NCBI GenBank assembly: GCA_002483425.1
Contig: DLHW01000051.1
Location: 100,972-129,245 of the forward strand
DNA from: Methylococcaceae bacterium UBA7658
Lineage (GTDB): Bacteria; Pseudomonadota; Gammaproteobacteria; Methylococcales; Methylomonadaceae
DNA length: 28,274 nt
Direction of reading: 5' to 3'
The notes below the pieces were generated by a model, which had not been told where the DNA came from, did no database searches, and saw nothing but the letters and a program-made list of their open reading frames with translations. Below, piece after piece: positions 8,550 through 15,858 of this stretch; position 1 is the first letter of the stretch; each line of letters opens with the position of its first letter. The position numbers and the translations under genes were made by a program.

Positions 8550-9998
8550 TTAACCCCCTGTATTGATGACCCATGTGTCTTTACTGCCGCCGCCTTGCGA
8601 CGAGTTGACAACTAACGAACCTTTTTTCATCGCCACCCGGGTTAATCCGCCTGCGGTCACGTAGCTGTTCTCACCTTGCAAAATGAACGGACGCAAGTCG
8701 ATATGACGCGGCTCTAGCCGATTGTCGCATAAAGTCGGACAGGTCGATAACGAAATCGTCGGCTGAGCGATGTAATTACGCGGGTTTTCTTGAATAACGG
8801 CTCGAAATAACTCGATTTCTTCGCGAGTGGAATGCGGCCCGACCAGCATTCCGTACCCGCCCGATTCGTTGGCTGGCTTGACGACCAACTCCGGTAAATG
8901 CTTGAGCACGTAACTGAGTTGTTCGGGATCGCTGCATAAATAAGTCGGCACATTCGGTAAAACCGGTTCTTCATTAAGATAGTACCGGATCATCTCCGGC
9001 ACGTAGGCGTATACAACCTTATCGTCGGCGACGCCGGAACCGGGCGCATTAACCAGCGCCACATTGCCTTTTTTCCACGCCCGGATTAATCCGCTGACAC
9101 CCAGCACCGAATCTTTTCGAAACACTTCCGGATCCAGAAACTTGTCGTCGATTCGCCGGTAAATGACATCAACCCGCTCCAAACCGTTTATTGTGCGCAT
9201 ATAAACGCAATCGTCGGCTTGCACGGTCAGATCGGCGCCTTCCACCAATTCCGCGCCGATCTGTTGCGCTAAAAACGCATGCTCGAAATAAGCCGAGTTG
9301 TAAATTCCGGGCGTTAAGACCGCTATACGCGGAATTTCGGCCCGATCCGGCGCAACCGACACCAGCATTTCAAACAAATGCGCGGGATAATCGTCAACCG
9401 GTAAAACATCCAAATCCTGCAACAATTCGGGGAAGACTTTCTTGGTAATCACCCGGTTTTCGATCATGTACGACACCCCCGACGGGACTCTTAAATTATC
9501 TTCTAGCACATAAAATGCGCCGTCTTGATCCCGGATTAGATCGCTGCCGCAAATATTCGCCCACACACCGAATTTAGGCTGAATTCCGGCGCATTCTTGC
9601 AGAAAATTAGCCGAACTTTCGATAATGTAAGCAGGGATTAAACCGTCTTTAATAAACGCTTGTTCGTTGTACATGTCGTCAATAAAGCAGTTCAACGCTT
9701 TTAAACGTTGTTTTAAGCCGAGTGCAACCCGCGACCATTCATGATTTTCGATAATGCGAGGAATAATATCGAACGGCCAAGCTCTATCGATATTGCCTTC
9801 TTCACTGTAAACCGTGAAAGTAATGCCCATTTCGACGATAGCGAGTTCCGCTGCGGTTTTCCGCAGTTCGAGAGCCCTGCCGCCAAGGTTGTCCAAATGA
9901 TTGCTTAAGCGTTGGCTGGATGCATACGACTGGACGGCGGCGCTGCGTAATTCGTCGTAAGCAGTGTTAATTTGATAGTTTTGCCACATAGAAACCAT
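8550..9998 (-). CDS. Circularly permuted ATP-grasp type 2 protein
   Basis: A 482-residue member of the circularly permuted ATP-grasp family that pairs with alpha-E proteins. Recognisable blocks are FGVWANICGSDLIRD followed by FYVLEDNLRVPSGVSYMIENR, the ATP-binding segment VVKPANESGGYGMLVG, HIDLRPFIL, and the C-terminal glycine-rich SSQGGGSKDTWV. The family is predicted to form amide or peptide bonds with ATP; the substrate is unknown. The start is placed at the ATG at 9998 because AAGGGAAA lies just upstream and the family N-terminus begins near here. The longer frame from 10070 would run through an intrinsic terminator hairpin and adds a non-conserved sequence. It is the first gene of the operon with the alpha-E and metallopeptidase genes. 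The leader looks regulated (see the terminator and promoter entries). Confidence 0.92.
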   Translation of the reverse strand: MVSMWQNYQINTAYDELRSAAVQSYASSQRLSNHLDNLGGRALELRKTAAELAIVEMGITFTVYSEEGNIDRAWPFDIIPRIIENHEWSRVALGLKQRLKALNCFIDDMYNEQAFIKDGLIPAYIIESSANFLQECAGIQPKFGVWANICGSDLIRDQDGAFYVLEDNLRVPSGVSYMIENRVITKKVFPELLQDLDVLPVDDYPAHLFEMLVSVAPDRAEIPRIAVLTPGIYNSAYFEHAFLAQQIGAELVEGADLTVQADDCVYMRTINGLERVDVIYRRIDDKFLDPEVFRKDSVLGVSGLIRAWKKGNVALVNAPGSGVADDKVVYAYVPEMIRYYLNEEPVLPNVPTYLCSDPEQLSYVLKHLPELVVKPANESGGYGMLVGPHSTREEIELFRAVIQENPRNYIAQPTISLSTCPTLCDNRLEPRHIDLRPFILQGENSYVTAGGLTRVAMKKGSLVVNSSQGGGSKDTWVINTGG

Positions 9999-10045
9999 AA
10001 CTTTTCCCTTATAGTATTGACGGGCTGGCTGTCCCGTTCGAGGCC

Positions 10046-10084
10046 AAAAAAAAGGCGCTAGTCTTGGCAAAAGAGCAGCGCCTT
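10046..10084 (-). terminator. Intrinsic terminator in the leader of the ATP-grasp operon
   Basis: Read on the minus strand: AAGGCGCT, a loop region containing a second pairing TCTT/AAGA, then AGCGCCTT running into a stretch of eight T. The outer stem is 8 bp and perfect (10077-10084 with 10052-10059), so this is a canonical Rho-independent terminator. It lies about 50 nt upstream of the ATP-grasp start and about 30 nt downstream of the start expected from a sigma-54-like element. It could therefore be an attenuator of the operon or the end of a roughly 70-nt small RNA. It could instead simply end transcription from the 10520-12933 cluster. Confidence 0.8.
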
Positions 10085-10126
10085 AAAAGGTACAACACAC
10101 GATGAGAACAACCTTAGAAATATTAA

Positions 10127-10143
10127 AGCATAGTTCATGCCAG
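10127..10143 (-). promoter_or_regulatory. Sigma-54-like promoter element
   Basis: On the minus strand the sequence CTGGCATGAACTATGCT matches the sigma-54 consensus YTGGCACGRNNNTTGCW at all but two defined positions (C to T in the -24 box, T to A in the -12 box). The invariant GG and GC pairs have the right separation. Transcription would begin near 10115 and run towards the ATP-grasp gene, meeting the terminator at 10084-10046. Matching was done by eye, and no activator site was identified. Confidence 0.5.
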
Positions 10144-10330
10144 CTTTATATAATCGTTAAAACCCAGTGGTTACGGTGCTTTTTAAAAATTGCGAACTAT
10201 TGAAACGCGTATTTAAGCACCAATGTTGTGCAATTACCCTGCTTAGAGGTGATCGTAATGGTGCATTATTAAAACTTCTGTACGCTACCTCGTTATGGTC
10301 AATATAAACCGGAAGTCATTGACTTAACTA

Positions 10331-10489
10331 TCATATACGTATAATTACAGGCATTAACGGACTGGCCGCCAAATACCGGCTTTGGGCTTTGAGTTCGTGC
10401 GCGAATTCGGTTACTTCCTTGTAGCAAGCTTGCCGTTCGTTATCGGTCAATGCTAGCTGGTCTTGGTAAATTAGGAGCATGTATTTCAT
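10331..10489 (-). pseudogene. YCII (YciI-like) domain protein, truncated
   Basis: A 52-codon frame starting MKYMLLIYQDQLALTDNERQ and continuing through HELKAQSRYLAASPL, then ending in a short unrelated tail and TGA at 10331-10333. The start and central motif are those of YCII/DGPF-type proteins of about 110-120 residues, in which the AASPL motif is normally followed by the DGPF half. That half is absent, so the gene has lost its 3' part. It is the last member of the minus-strand VOC/SRPBCC cluster, a common neighbourhood for YCII genes. From the first half the family call is good. A functional half-domain is unlikely. Confidence 0.75.
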
Positions 10490-10519
10490 TTAATTTGCTC
10501 CAGCTTAATCATTCTGGAG

Positions 10520-11008
10520 TTAGCGCTCATAAATACGTTTAATTTCGTTAAGGTTGATTTTCTTCATATTAAGAACAACATCCATCGCCCGTTTGGCTTT
10601 TTGAGTATCAGGACCGGCGAGTAATTTAGGCAATACTTCCGGTAGGATTTGCCAGGATACACCGTACTTATCTTTTAACCAGACGTATTGTTGCGCTTGA
10701 ACATCGCCGCCTTCCGGCAGTTTTTGCCAGTAAAAATCGACTTCATCCTGATTTTTGCAAAGCACCTGATAGGAAATCGCCTCGTTAAAATGAAATACCG
10801 GGCCGCCATTGAGCGCGGTGAATGGTTGTCCATCAAGTTCAAATGCGACTGTCATTACCGAGCCAGCCGCCTTTCCGTGGAATTCATGACCCGATTCGGT
10901 ATAGCGGACGGTATTCTGAATCTTCGAGTTATTAAATATTCCGGTATAAAAAGCCGCTGCTTCTTCAGCCTGATGGTCAAACCATAAACAGAGGGTGATT
11001 TTCGGCAT
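10520..11008 (-). CDS. VOC family protein (PhnB / 3-dmu-9_3-mt type)
   Basis: A 162-residue protein starting MPKITLCLWFDHQAEEAAAF, the characteristic opening of the PhnB-like branch of the vicinal oxygen chelate superfamily. Later blocks EISYQV-like (EAISYQVLCKNQDEVDFYW) and WLKDKYGVSWQILP are typical. These proteins form small beta-alpha-beta dimers; this branch often lacks full metal ligands and has no settled activity. The start is the ATG at 11008, preceded by GGAG and 1 nt after the stop of the broken SRPBCC gene. An ATG five codons upstream (11023) is possible but overlaps that remnant. It belongs to the minus-strand cluster 12933-10331 and appears intact. Confidence 0.85.
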   Translation of the reverse strand: MPKITLCLWFDHQAEEAAAFYTGIFNNSKIQNTVRYTESGHEFHGKAAGSVMTVAFELDGQPFTALNGGPVFHFNEAISYQVLCKNQDEVDFYWQKLPEGGDVQAQQYVWLKDKYGVSWQILPEVLPKLLAGPDTQKAKRAMDVVLNMKKINLNEIKRIYER

Positions 11009-11009
11009 A

Positions 11010-11532
11010 TTATTTCTCCGCAAGCGCTTTCAAAGCTGCCAAACTTTCTGCAAACTTGCCGCCGATCATTTTGTCCTGGTTATAAGGAATAAGGCGCACA
11101 TCAATTTAGGTAAAAAACCTGTGCTTTTACCTCTCATGGTTTGGGTCACTTGGGTTTGCCCTTCGCTTTCGGCTAAGTCGAAAGCGACGGTGCTATAGCC
11201 TTCAAACGGCTTAATGAAATGCATGTTGTAACGCATTTTAGTGTTAGGATCGGAAACTGAAATTTCCATTTTGCCTTGACCAATTTCCCGGTTGCCGTTC
11301 TAAGCATATTTCGCCCCGATACCGCTGTCAGACCCGCTAAAACCGCGTTCCATGCCTGGATCGACTTTCTGCCAGGCCGACCAAGTCTGGCTTATTCGCA
11401 GATTATGGATTATCGGAAATAGTTTTTCGATTGTTACCGATCGCTGGAGTTGAAAATCGTCGGGCTTCCTGGCGACAAAAATCACGAGGCCGGTATCGCC
11501 AAGGCGATTAAGATAAAGATAATTTGAGCCAT
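11010..11532 (-). pseudogene. SRPBCC family protein, broken by frameshifts and a stop
   Basis: Pieces of one SRPBCC (polyketide-cyclase-like) protein can be read in order on the minus strand. MAQIIFILIALAI (membrane anchor) is followed by a frameshift near 11490. Then FVARKPDDFQLQRSVTI and SQTWSAWQKVDPGMERGFSG lead to an in-frame TAA at 11300-11302. MEISVSDPNTKMRYNMHFIK and FEGYSTVAFDL follow, then a second frameshift near 11085, and the expected end DKMIGGKFAESLAALKALAE. At least three independent lesions make expression of a full protein impossible. The intact family members are about 170 residues with one N-terminal membrane segment. The stop abuts the start of the VOC gene, showing the old operon spacing. 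Confidence 0.85.
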
Positions 11533-11566
11533 GTGTCTTCCTTTAAAAATCAGTTAAAAAGCATTG

Positions 11567-11891
11567 TTAACTACGGATGACAAGAGCCTGCAGTTTGTCT
11601 AAATTTTGCTCATTTGCCGGTCCGATAATATGGGTAATATTTTTAGCTATTGCTTCGTCGTCAAAGTCTTGCTGCCAATTTAGGCGTGCGCCGCCGTCAA
11701 TATCATCAATCGTCACGGTTAGTGTGAAATAGGGGTTGCAATCATGCCGAATCACTATCTTTTGCGGTTCGGCAATTTCCTGAAAAATATTTTCGTTCGG
11801 GTAGCTTTTGCCATCCAGCTCATGCATCAAATGCCTTAAATATTTCAGGTGGTGATGCCGCAATTTTTCTCTGGCTTTTAAATACTTTCAT
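11567..11891 (-). pseudogene. SRPBCC (AHSA1-like) protein, internal deletion and frameshift
   Basis: The start at 11891, behind an AAGG element, reads MKVFKSQRKIAASPPEIFKA, a typical SRPBCC N-terminus, but stops at 11820-11822. The C-terminal half continues in another frame as MHELDGKSYPNENIFQEI and EPQKIVIRHD up to TAA at 11567. About 30 residues expected between the halves (the region around the WWGP-type motif in relatives) are missing. The gene therefore carries a deletion plus a frameshift. The C-terminal 98-codon frame alone could be mistaken for a gene, but it lacks the first strand and helices of the fold. Confidence 0.8.
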
Positions 11892-11939
11892 GATACCTTT
11901 CCATCCTGTTTGTTATTATGGCAATTACACGATATTTAG

Positions 11940-12449
11940 CTACATCGCCTTAATCATCCCAATCATCTGATCGAGCGCCTTGCCCCAGCCCTCTTCGAAA
12001 CCCATCGACGCATGTTGGTCGCGGCCTGCCTTATCCGCATGTAATACGACGGCTTGGTACAGCGCGCCTTGCGGATGCGGACTTAAAGAAATGATGCCGG
12101 TGAACGCGAACGAGCCACAGGAATCTTTCGTTTCCGGCAATTTAGCCGGACGAAAACCGGTCAGAAAGGCGTTCGTCCACACCAGCCGTTGGTTGGGCAC
12201 AATTTCTAAAAAGCAGCCACTATTCGGAAACTCCTGGCCTTCCGGAGAACACATTACAGTATTGAATTGCCCGCCGGGCTTAAGATCGATTTTGCAGGCT
12301 ATGGTACGCCACGGCAGCGGACAAAACCATTGCAATAATAAATCCGGCGTTGTCCACGCTTCCCAGATTTTATCCGGCGGTACGTCCACGACGCGCTCAA
12401 AGCTGAGATCGAGTTCGGGGTTAAAAACATCGCTTACTGGGTGAATCAT
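11940..12449 (-). CDS. SRPBCC domain-containing protein (AHSA1-like)
   Basis: A 169-residue protein of the START/Bet v 1-like superfamily. The N-terminal block LDLSFERVVDVPPDKIWEAW is followed by LLLQWFCPLPW, then PGGQFNTVMCSPEGQEFPN, LEIVPNQRLVWTNAF, and the C-terminal GFEEGWGKALDQM helix. All are characteristic of AHSA1-type SRPBCC proteins, which bind hydrophobic ligands; the substrate is unknown. The start is the ATG at 12449, with GGAGA upstream, 10 nt after the stop of the VOC gene. The longer frame to 12518 overlaps that gene with non-conserved sequence. It appears intact and is the second gene of the minus-strand cluster. Confidence 0.85.
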   Translation of the reverse strand: MIHPVSDVFNPELDLSFERVVDVPPDKIWEAWTTPDLLLQWFCPLPWRTIACKIDLKPGGQFNTVMCSPEGQEFPNSGCFLEIVPNQRLVWTNAFLTGFRPAKLPETKDSCGSFAFTGIISLSPHPQGALYQAVVLHADKAGRDQHASMGFEEGWGKALDQMIGMIKAM

Positions 12450-12459
12450 GGCTGGTCTC

Positions 12460-12933
12460 CTACTTATCCGAATAACAGGCTTCGGCCATGCGCCGTTCCA
12501 TGTCATTTGGATCAACATCTTCGATATGGGTGCCGATATGCCAGCGATGTCCGAAGGGATCGATTATCTGGCCGGTACGGTCGCCCCAAAACTGGTCTTT
12601 TACCGGCATCAGTTCTTTTGCACCCGCCTTGATTGCGTCAGCAAAAGTCGCATCGACATCCGGCACATAAATGAATAATGTCACTGGACTGCCGCCCAAA
12701 GCCTCCGGCGATTGCGAACCCCAGGCCGGATTTTCTTCCGACAGCATTATCATGGCGTCGCCGATCTTCACTTCGGCATGGCCGATGCTGCCGTCCAGTG
12801 CATTTAGCCGCATGCTTTCAACCGCGCCGAAAACTTGCTTATAAAACGCAATGGCTTCGGCAGCGCGGCGGACAATGAGATAAGGCATCAAAGCCGGGCA
12901 GCCTTCTGGTAAGGGAATTGCTTTTACAGTCAT
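12460..12933 (-). CDS. VOC family protein (glyoxalase/PhnB-like)
   Basis: A 157-residue VOC protein. MPYLIVRRAAEAIAFYKQVF is the standard first strand-helix unit, followed by GHAEVKIGDAMIMLSEE, VPDVDATFADAIKAGA and the terminal DRTGQIIDPFGHRWHIGTH. The last motif resembles the bleomycin-resistance/PhnB-like subgroup. A ribosome binding site AGGAG lies 7 nt before the ATG. It is the first gene of the minus-strand cluster 12933-10331, whose other members are SRPBCC, VOC and YCII proteins, a frequent combination of small stress- or detoxification-type proteins with no agreed function. The upstream region 12934-13073 should hold the promoter, but I see no confident boxes. Confidence 0.87.
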   Translation of the reverse strand: MTVKAIPLPEGCPALMPYLIVRRAAEAIAFYKQVFGAVESMRLNALDGSIGHAEVKIGDAMIMLSEENPAWGSQSPEALGGSPVTLFIYVPDVDATFADAIKAGAKELMPVKDQFWGDRTGQIIDPFGHRWHIGTHIEDVDPNDMERRMAEACYSDK

Positions 12934-13173
12934 GTTACTGCTCCTGGTTTTAGGTTAAATTGTATTATCGGTGTTCTTGGCTTATAGTCGATTAGACAAC
13001 AGCGGATTCGACATGGTCTAAAAATTTTTTAAAGAATTCTATTTTTTGATGGATGGCTGTGCAAGGGTAATACATTGACTCACAGTTCGTCACGTTCGCC
13101 TTTCGACATCCGAACCCGCCATTTTTATATTCTCAATCCTCCATACCAGGCTATTGCATTACAATATCCCTAC

Positions 13174-14259
13174 ATGAGCAAGCCTTTACCACAGAACTCC
13201 AAAACGCCGGGCAGCACCCTAGATAATGCTGCTGTAAAACAGCCGCCGAAAAAACGTTTACCTAAGAAACCGGCGAAAACCGTATCGTCTTCTACCCTGC
13301 GTCAACGCTTACTATTTATAACGATTGAGAGCCTAGCTTTGATTGCCGCGACTATTTTCGGCATCGTTACGGTGCTGGGCAACGCTGCGCACTGGTTTTC
13401 AGGCACTAGCTTGCTCGGCAGCCTACTGCCTTTTGCCGCCGGTGTGCTGGCCTTGATTCTATCGGCAGCCTTATTTTTAGCGGGATGGTGGAAACTGCGC
13501 GGATTGATTAAAATCTATTCCGTAAGTTTAATACCGGCCGGCGCTCTTGCTTTGTTGGGACTGCTGGTTTTAATTACCGGCCAAGATAAATTCAACCAAT
13601 CGTATAGTCAGTTCCGGACTTTGGTCGGCGGGAAGGCGGAAGCCGGCCGGGTAACGCTTAACCACCAAGTATTTGCCGCTTACCGGCGTTATAACCCGGG
13701 TAATTTAAATAAGATGATGCAGAGAGCGGAACCTTATAACGCCGCCATTGCGGAAGCCGCCGACGCATTCGGCATTGACCGGAACTTATTGCAAGGCATT
13801 GCCGCCACGGAATCTTCTTTTATGCCGAGAGACAGCAACGACGGCGGTCACGGTTTATTTCAAATTACGGCGGTGCCCAAATCCGTGCTTGCTGAGGCCA
13901 AGGCCCATTTGGGCGTCGATAAATTATCTTTATTTCATACCAAACATAATGCTTTCATCGCGGCCGCAACCTTCAAGCATTATTTAGCGGAAATGAAGGA
14001 CGATGTGTTTCTGGGTTTGCTTGCTTATAATATCGGGCCTTCCAACGGCGGACTCCGGTTTATTATGAAAAAATACGGCGTAACCGACTTTATTACAATA
14101 CAGCCTTATTTGCAATTATTGCCCCGGGATTATCCCATTAGGGTTTTATCCTATGCTTTAGCTTTCAAACTTTGGCAAAAAGAAGGTAAACTTTTAGCCT
14201 ATGAAGAAGGCAACAACGCAAAACTGATTCAAAGAATAGGCATTCCCGGATTGCTTTAA
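13174..14259 (+). CDS. Membrane-anchored lytic transglycosylase (SLT domain)
   Basis: A 361-residue protein with a basic, proline/lysine-rich cytoplasmic N-terminus and three membrane segments (about residues 46-68, 80-105 and 116-136), then a C-terminal soluble-lytic-transglycosylase domain. The catalytic glutamate is Glu213 in ATESSF; HGLFQI and the LLAYNIGP block are the other family signatures. It would cleave peptidoglycan between MurNAc and GlcNAc on the periplasmic side. Three membrane segments before the SLT domain are unusual; most such enzymes have a signal peptide, a lipobox or one segment. Start: ATG 13174 gives a sensible N-terminus. The frame also extends to a TTG at 13075 with AAGGG upstream, which would add 33 residues, and I cannot exclude it. 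The two following small genes are closely spaced, suggesting an operon. Confidence 0.85.
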   Translation: MSKPLPQNSKTPGSTLDNAAVKQPPKKRLPKKPAKTVSSSTLRQRLLFITIESLALIAATIFGIVTVLGNAAHWFSGTSLLGSLLPFAAGVLALILSAALFLAGWWKLRGLIKIYSVSLIPAGALALLGLLVLITGQDKFNQSYSQFRTLVGGKAEAGRVTLNHQVFAAYRRYNPGNLNKMMQRAEPYNAAIAEAADAFGIDRNLLQGIAATESSFMPRDSNDGGHGLFQITAVPKSVLAEAKAHLGVDKLSLFHTKHNAFIAAATFKHYLAEMKDDVFLGLLAYNIGPSNGGLRFIMKKYGVTDFITIQPYLQLLPRDYPIRVLSYALAFKLWQKEGKLLAYEEGNNAKLIQRIGIPGLL

Positions 14260-14284
14260 TATACTGTCTAAATGGGGTGGACCT

Positions 14285-14644
14285 TTGATTATTCGACTAA
14301 CTCTGATGCTTTTTACTGGCGCCACTTTATGTTTTATAACGGCGTCGATCCTGAACCTGCTGCTGCTGTCCGCTGTTGCTGAACAATCGGTCAAATTAGG
14401 CGTAAGTATTTGGCTTGGTTTGCTGTTGTTTCTTTCCGCCTTAATTGTGCTATGGTTAATAAAGACGGCAGTCGTTGCTGTTAGCCAATTTTTTACCGCG
14501 CGCCGCCGTATCGAACGCCGGGTGCTGTTTTATTCCAATCAACTTATCCATGCCGAACGCTCTTTTCATCTAAAGAAAAAACGCTTGCAGTACATCCGTC
14601 AACTTCAACGCAAACAACTACAACAAAAAGCGTTCAAAAATTAA
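14285..14644 (+). CDS. Small membrane protein with basic helical tail
   Basis: A 119-residue protein of no recognised family. Two hydrophobic segments (about residues 3-32 and 38-66) are followed by a strongly basic, glutamine-rich helical tail containing RRRIERRVLFYSNQL and KKKRLQYIRQLQRKQLQQK, likely a cytoplasmic coiled coil. The frame starts with TTG at 14285 behind GGGGTGG; a nearby ATG at 14272 is in another frame. It lies 25 nt after the transglycosylase gene and 10 nt before the coiled-coil gene. The arrangement suggests a membrane assembly linking the transglycosylase to the coiled-coil partner, which is inference from position only. Confidence 0.65.
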   Translation: MIIRLTLMLFTGATLCFITASILNLLLLSAVAEQSVKLGVSIWLGLLLFLSALIVLWLIKTAVVAVSQFFTARRRIERRVLFYSNQLIHAERSFHLKKKRLQYIRQLQRKQLQQKAFKN

Positions 14645-14654
14645 TAACCAGGCA

Positions 14655-15191
14655 ATGCTGATAAAAACCAAAATCCATCAATTGATAAATTTTGTTTTCG
14701 CAGTCAAAGATAAAAACTTAGCCTGGCAAAGCGCTAATCAAACTCAACTACTGAGATTAGCCCATGAACGAACGCTGGCAAAAAAAACATTGGAAGCCGA
14801 ATTAAGCAAAAAAAGCGCGCAACTGGCGCATGAGTTAGCCTTATTGAAAGCCCGGCACAACGCTGAACTCTACAGGCTTAAAACCCGCAGCAATGAGGAC
14901 ATCAACGATTACCAGCACTATTTAGCATCGCTACGCGAACTCAAAACGGCCATTCAAACCGCCTACGGGCATCTCCCGGATGCACTTACACTAACGATCC
15001 ATCACCATGCGAAATCGTTGTTGAACCACATGTGGGAAGCCGAAAGCCTGACCGAGAAAATAAACTATGAAAAGCAATTGATAAATTTCATGACCACGGT
15101 TTATGAAGAAGCACTCTATTTCCAAACAGAAAACAATCCGGGCAAACTTCCGGAAAACACTTTAAAGCTTATAAGCCAAGATAAATATTAA
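14655..15191 (+). CDS. Hypothetical coiled-coil protein
   Basis: A 178-residue, cysteine-free, highly charged protein without signal peptide or membrane segment. Residues about 35-85 form a continuous alanine/leucine/lysine/glutamate-rich helix (for example TLAKKTLEAELSKKSAQLAH) with heptad spacing. A second helical part runs through residues 100-160. No family was recognised. It follows the small membrane protein by 10 nt and is followed by a terminator-like hairpin, so it is the last gene of the transglycosylase operon. By shape it could bind the basic coiled-coil tail of the preceding protein, but this is speculation from architecture. Confidence 0.65.
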   Translation: MLIKTKIHQLINFVFAVKDKNLAWQSANQTQLLRLAHERTLAKKTLEAELSKKSAQLAHELALLKARHNAELYRLKTRSNEDINDYQHYLASLRELKTAIQTAYGHLPDALTLTIHHHAKSLLNHMWEAESLTEKINYEKQLINFMTTVYEEALYFQTENNPGKLPENTLKLISQDKY

Positions 15192-15206
15192 GATTTCCGG
15201 ATACAA

Positions 15207-15243
15207 AGCAGTCCTATTCATTAGGCTGCTCAATTTAATTTTA
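15207..15243 (+). terminator. Probable intrinsic terminator after the transglycosylase operon
   Basis: AGCAG, a single bulged T, CCTA, the loop TTCAT, then TAGG and CTGCT form a 9-bp stem with one bulge, followed by a T-rich stretch (CAATTTAATTTT). It begins 15 nt after the stop of the coiled-coil gene. The interrupted T tract makes it a moderate terminator. Confidence 0.55.
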
Positions 15244-15512
15244 TCTTGAGCGGTCTTACATCTTGAAAATCCATTTGCCATACCCATAATATCGAATTAA
15301 TCAAAGGAACAATCCTGTTCTAACAGTGTCTTTTGCTAGTGTAAAAGACCGTACGATTGGATTGTTGGCGTTTATTGAAAAAAATACGTACATTTTTTTC
15401 ACGATATATAAAATCAGCTAATATTGTTGCGTGATATTACTATTTATGCCCTTGCTATCGATGCTTGTGTTTTGATTAAACGAGTGATTTTTCTATGTGA
15501 GGTTAATTGAGA
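15244..15512 (+). promoter_or_regulatory. AT-rich leader with nested inverted repeats, no gene
   Basis: No reading frame is convincing here. It holds a 7-bp hairpin (GTCTTTT at 15328-15334 with AAAAGAC at 15343-15349) enclosed by CAATCC/GGATTG (15310-15315 with 15359-15364). A competing hairpin GAACA/TGTTC (15307-15311 with 15316-15320) overlaps it. Further right, GAAAAAAAT/ATTTTTTTC (15377-15400) is a 9-bp inverted repeat made of A/T tracts. The region precedes the PA3496-like gene and probably contains its promoter; GAGG at 15499-15502 is that gene's ribosome binding site. Confidence 0.4.
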
Positions 15513-15740
15513 ATGAAAGAAACTGATAAATCGGCTGTAAAACCGGAATCCGCGAATACCGCCGAAATTGAACACGAAGCCGACGATTTGTTTGAAGACG
15601 GCGAGTTCGCCGCGTTGCCCGAAGGCATAGAAAAAGAAACGATACGGCGCGACGCTAGAAGAAAAATAGAAATTTACTGGGAAAAGAAACGCCTCAGAGA
15701 GCAATTCGACGACTTCGACGAATCCGAGTTCGGCTTTTGA
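15513..15740 (+). CDS. PA3496-family small protein (putative envelope integrity)
   Basis: A 75-residue acidic protein. The N-terminal half is acidic and disordered (EIEHEADDLFEDGEF). The C-terminal half carries the conserved pattern ARRKIEIYWEKKRLREQFDD ending in acidic and aromatic residues, which is the hallmark of the PA3496 family of small gammaproteobacterial proteins named for a possible envelope-integrity role. There is no signal peptide or membrane segment. The ATG at 15513 has GAGG about 10 nt upstream; a TTG two codons earlier is less likely. It appears to be monocistronic, preceded by a structured AT-rich leader. Confidence 0.75.
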   Translation: MKETDKSAVKPESANTAEIEHEADDLFEDGEFAALPEGIEKETIRRDARRKIEIYWEKKRLREQFDDFDESEFGF

Positions 15741-15858
15741 CCTTTAATAAAGAGCTTACCCGCATCATCCATTGCCAAAGTTGAATTGCGAAAACCGGTC
15801 ATAACGCATTCCTGTTAACCGATTTAAGCAATCCAACTGACCGATAGATTAGCGTAGA

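Noticed and set aside
9999..10070. Longer start for the ATP-grasp gene
   Set aside because: It would include the intrinsic terminator sequence and adds residues not typical of the family. The ATG at 9998 has a good ribosome binding site.
11980..12444. Plus-strand 154-codon frame
   Set aside because: It is antisense to the intact SRPBCC gene and has no domain.
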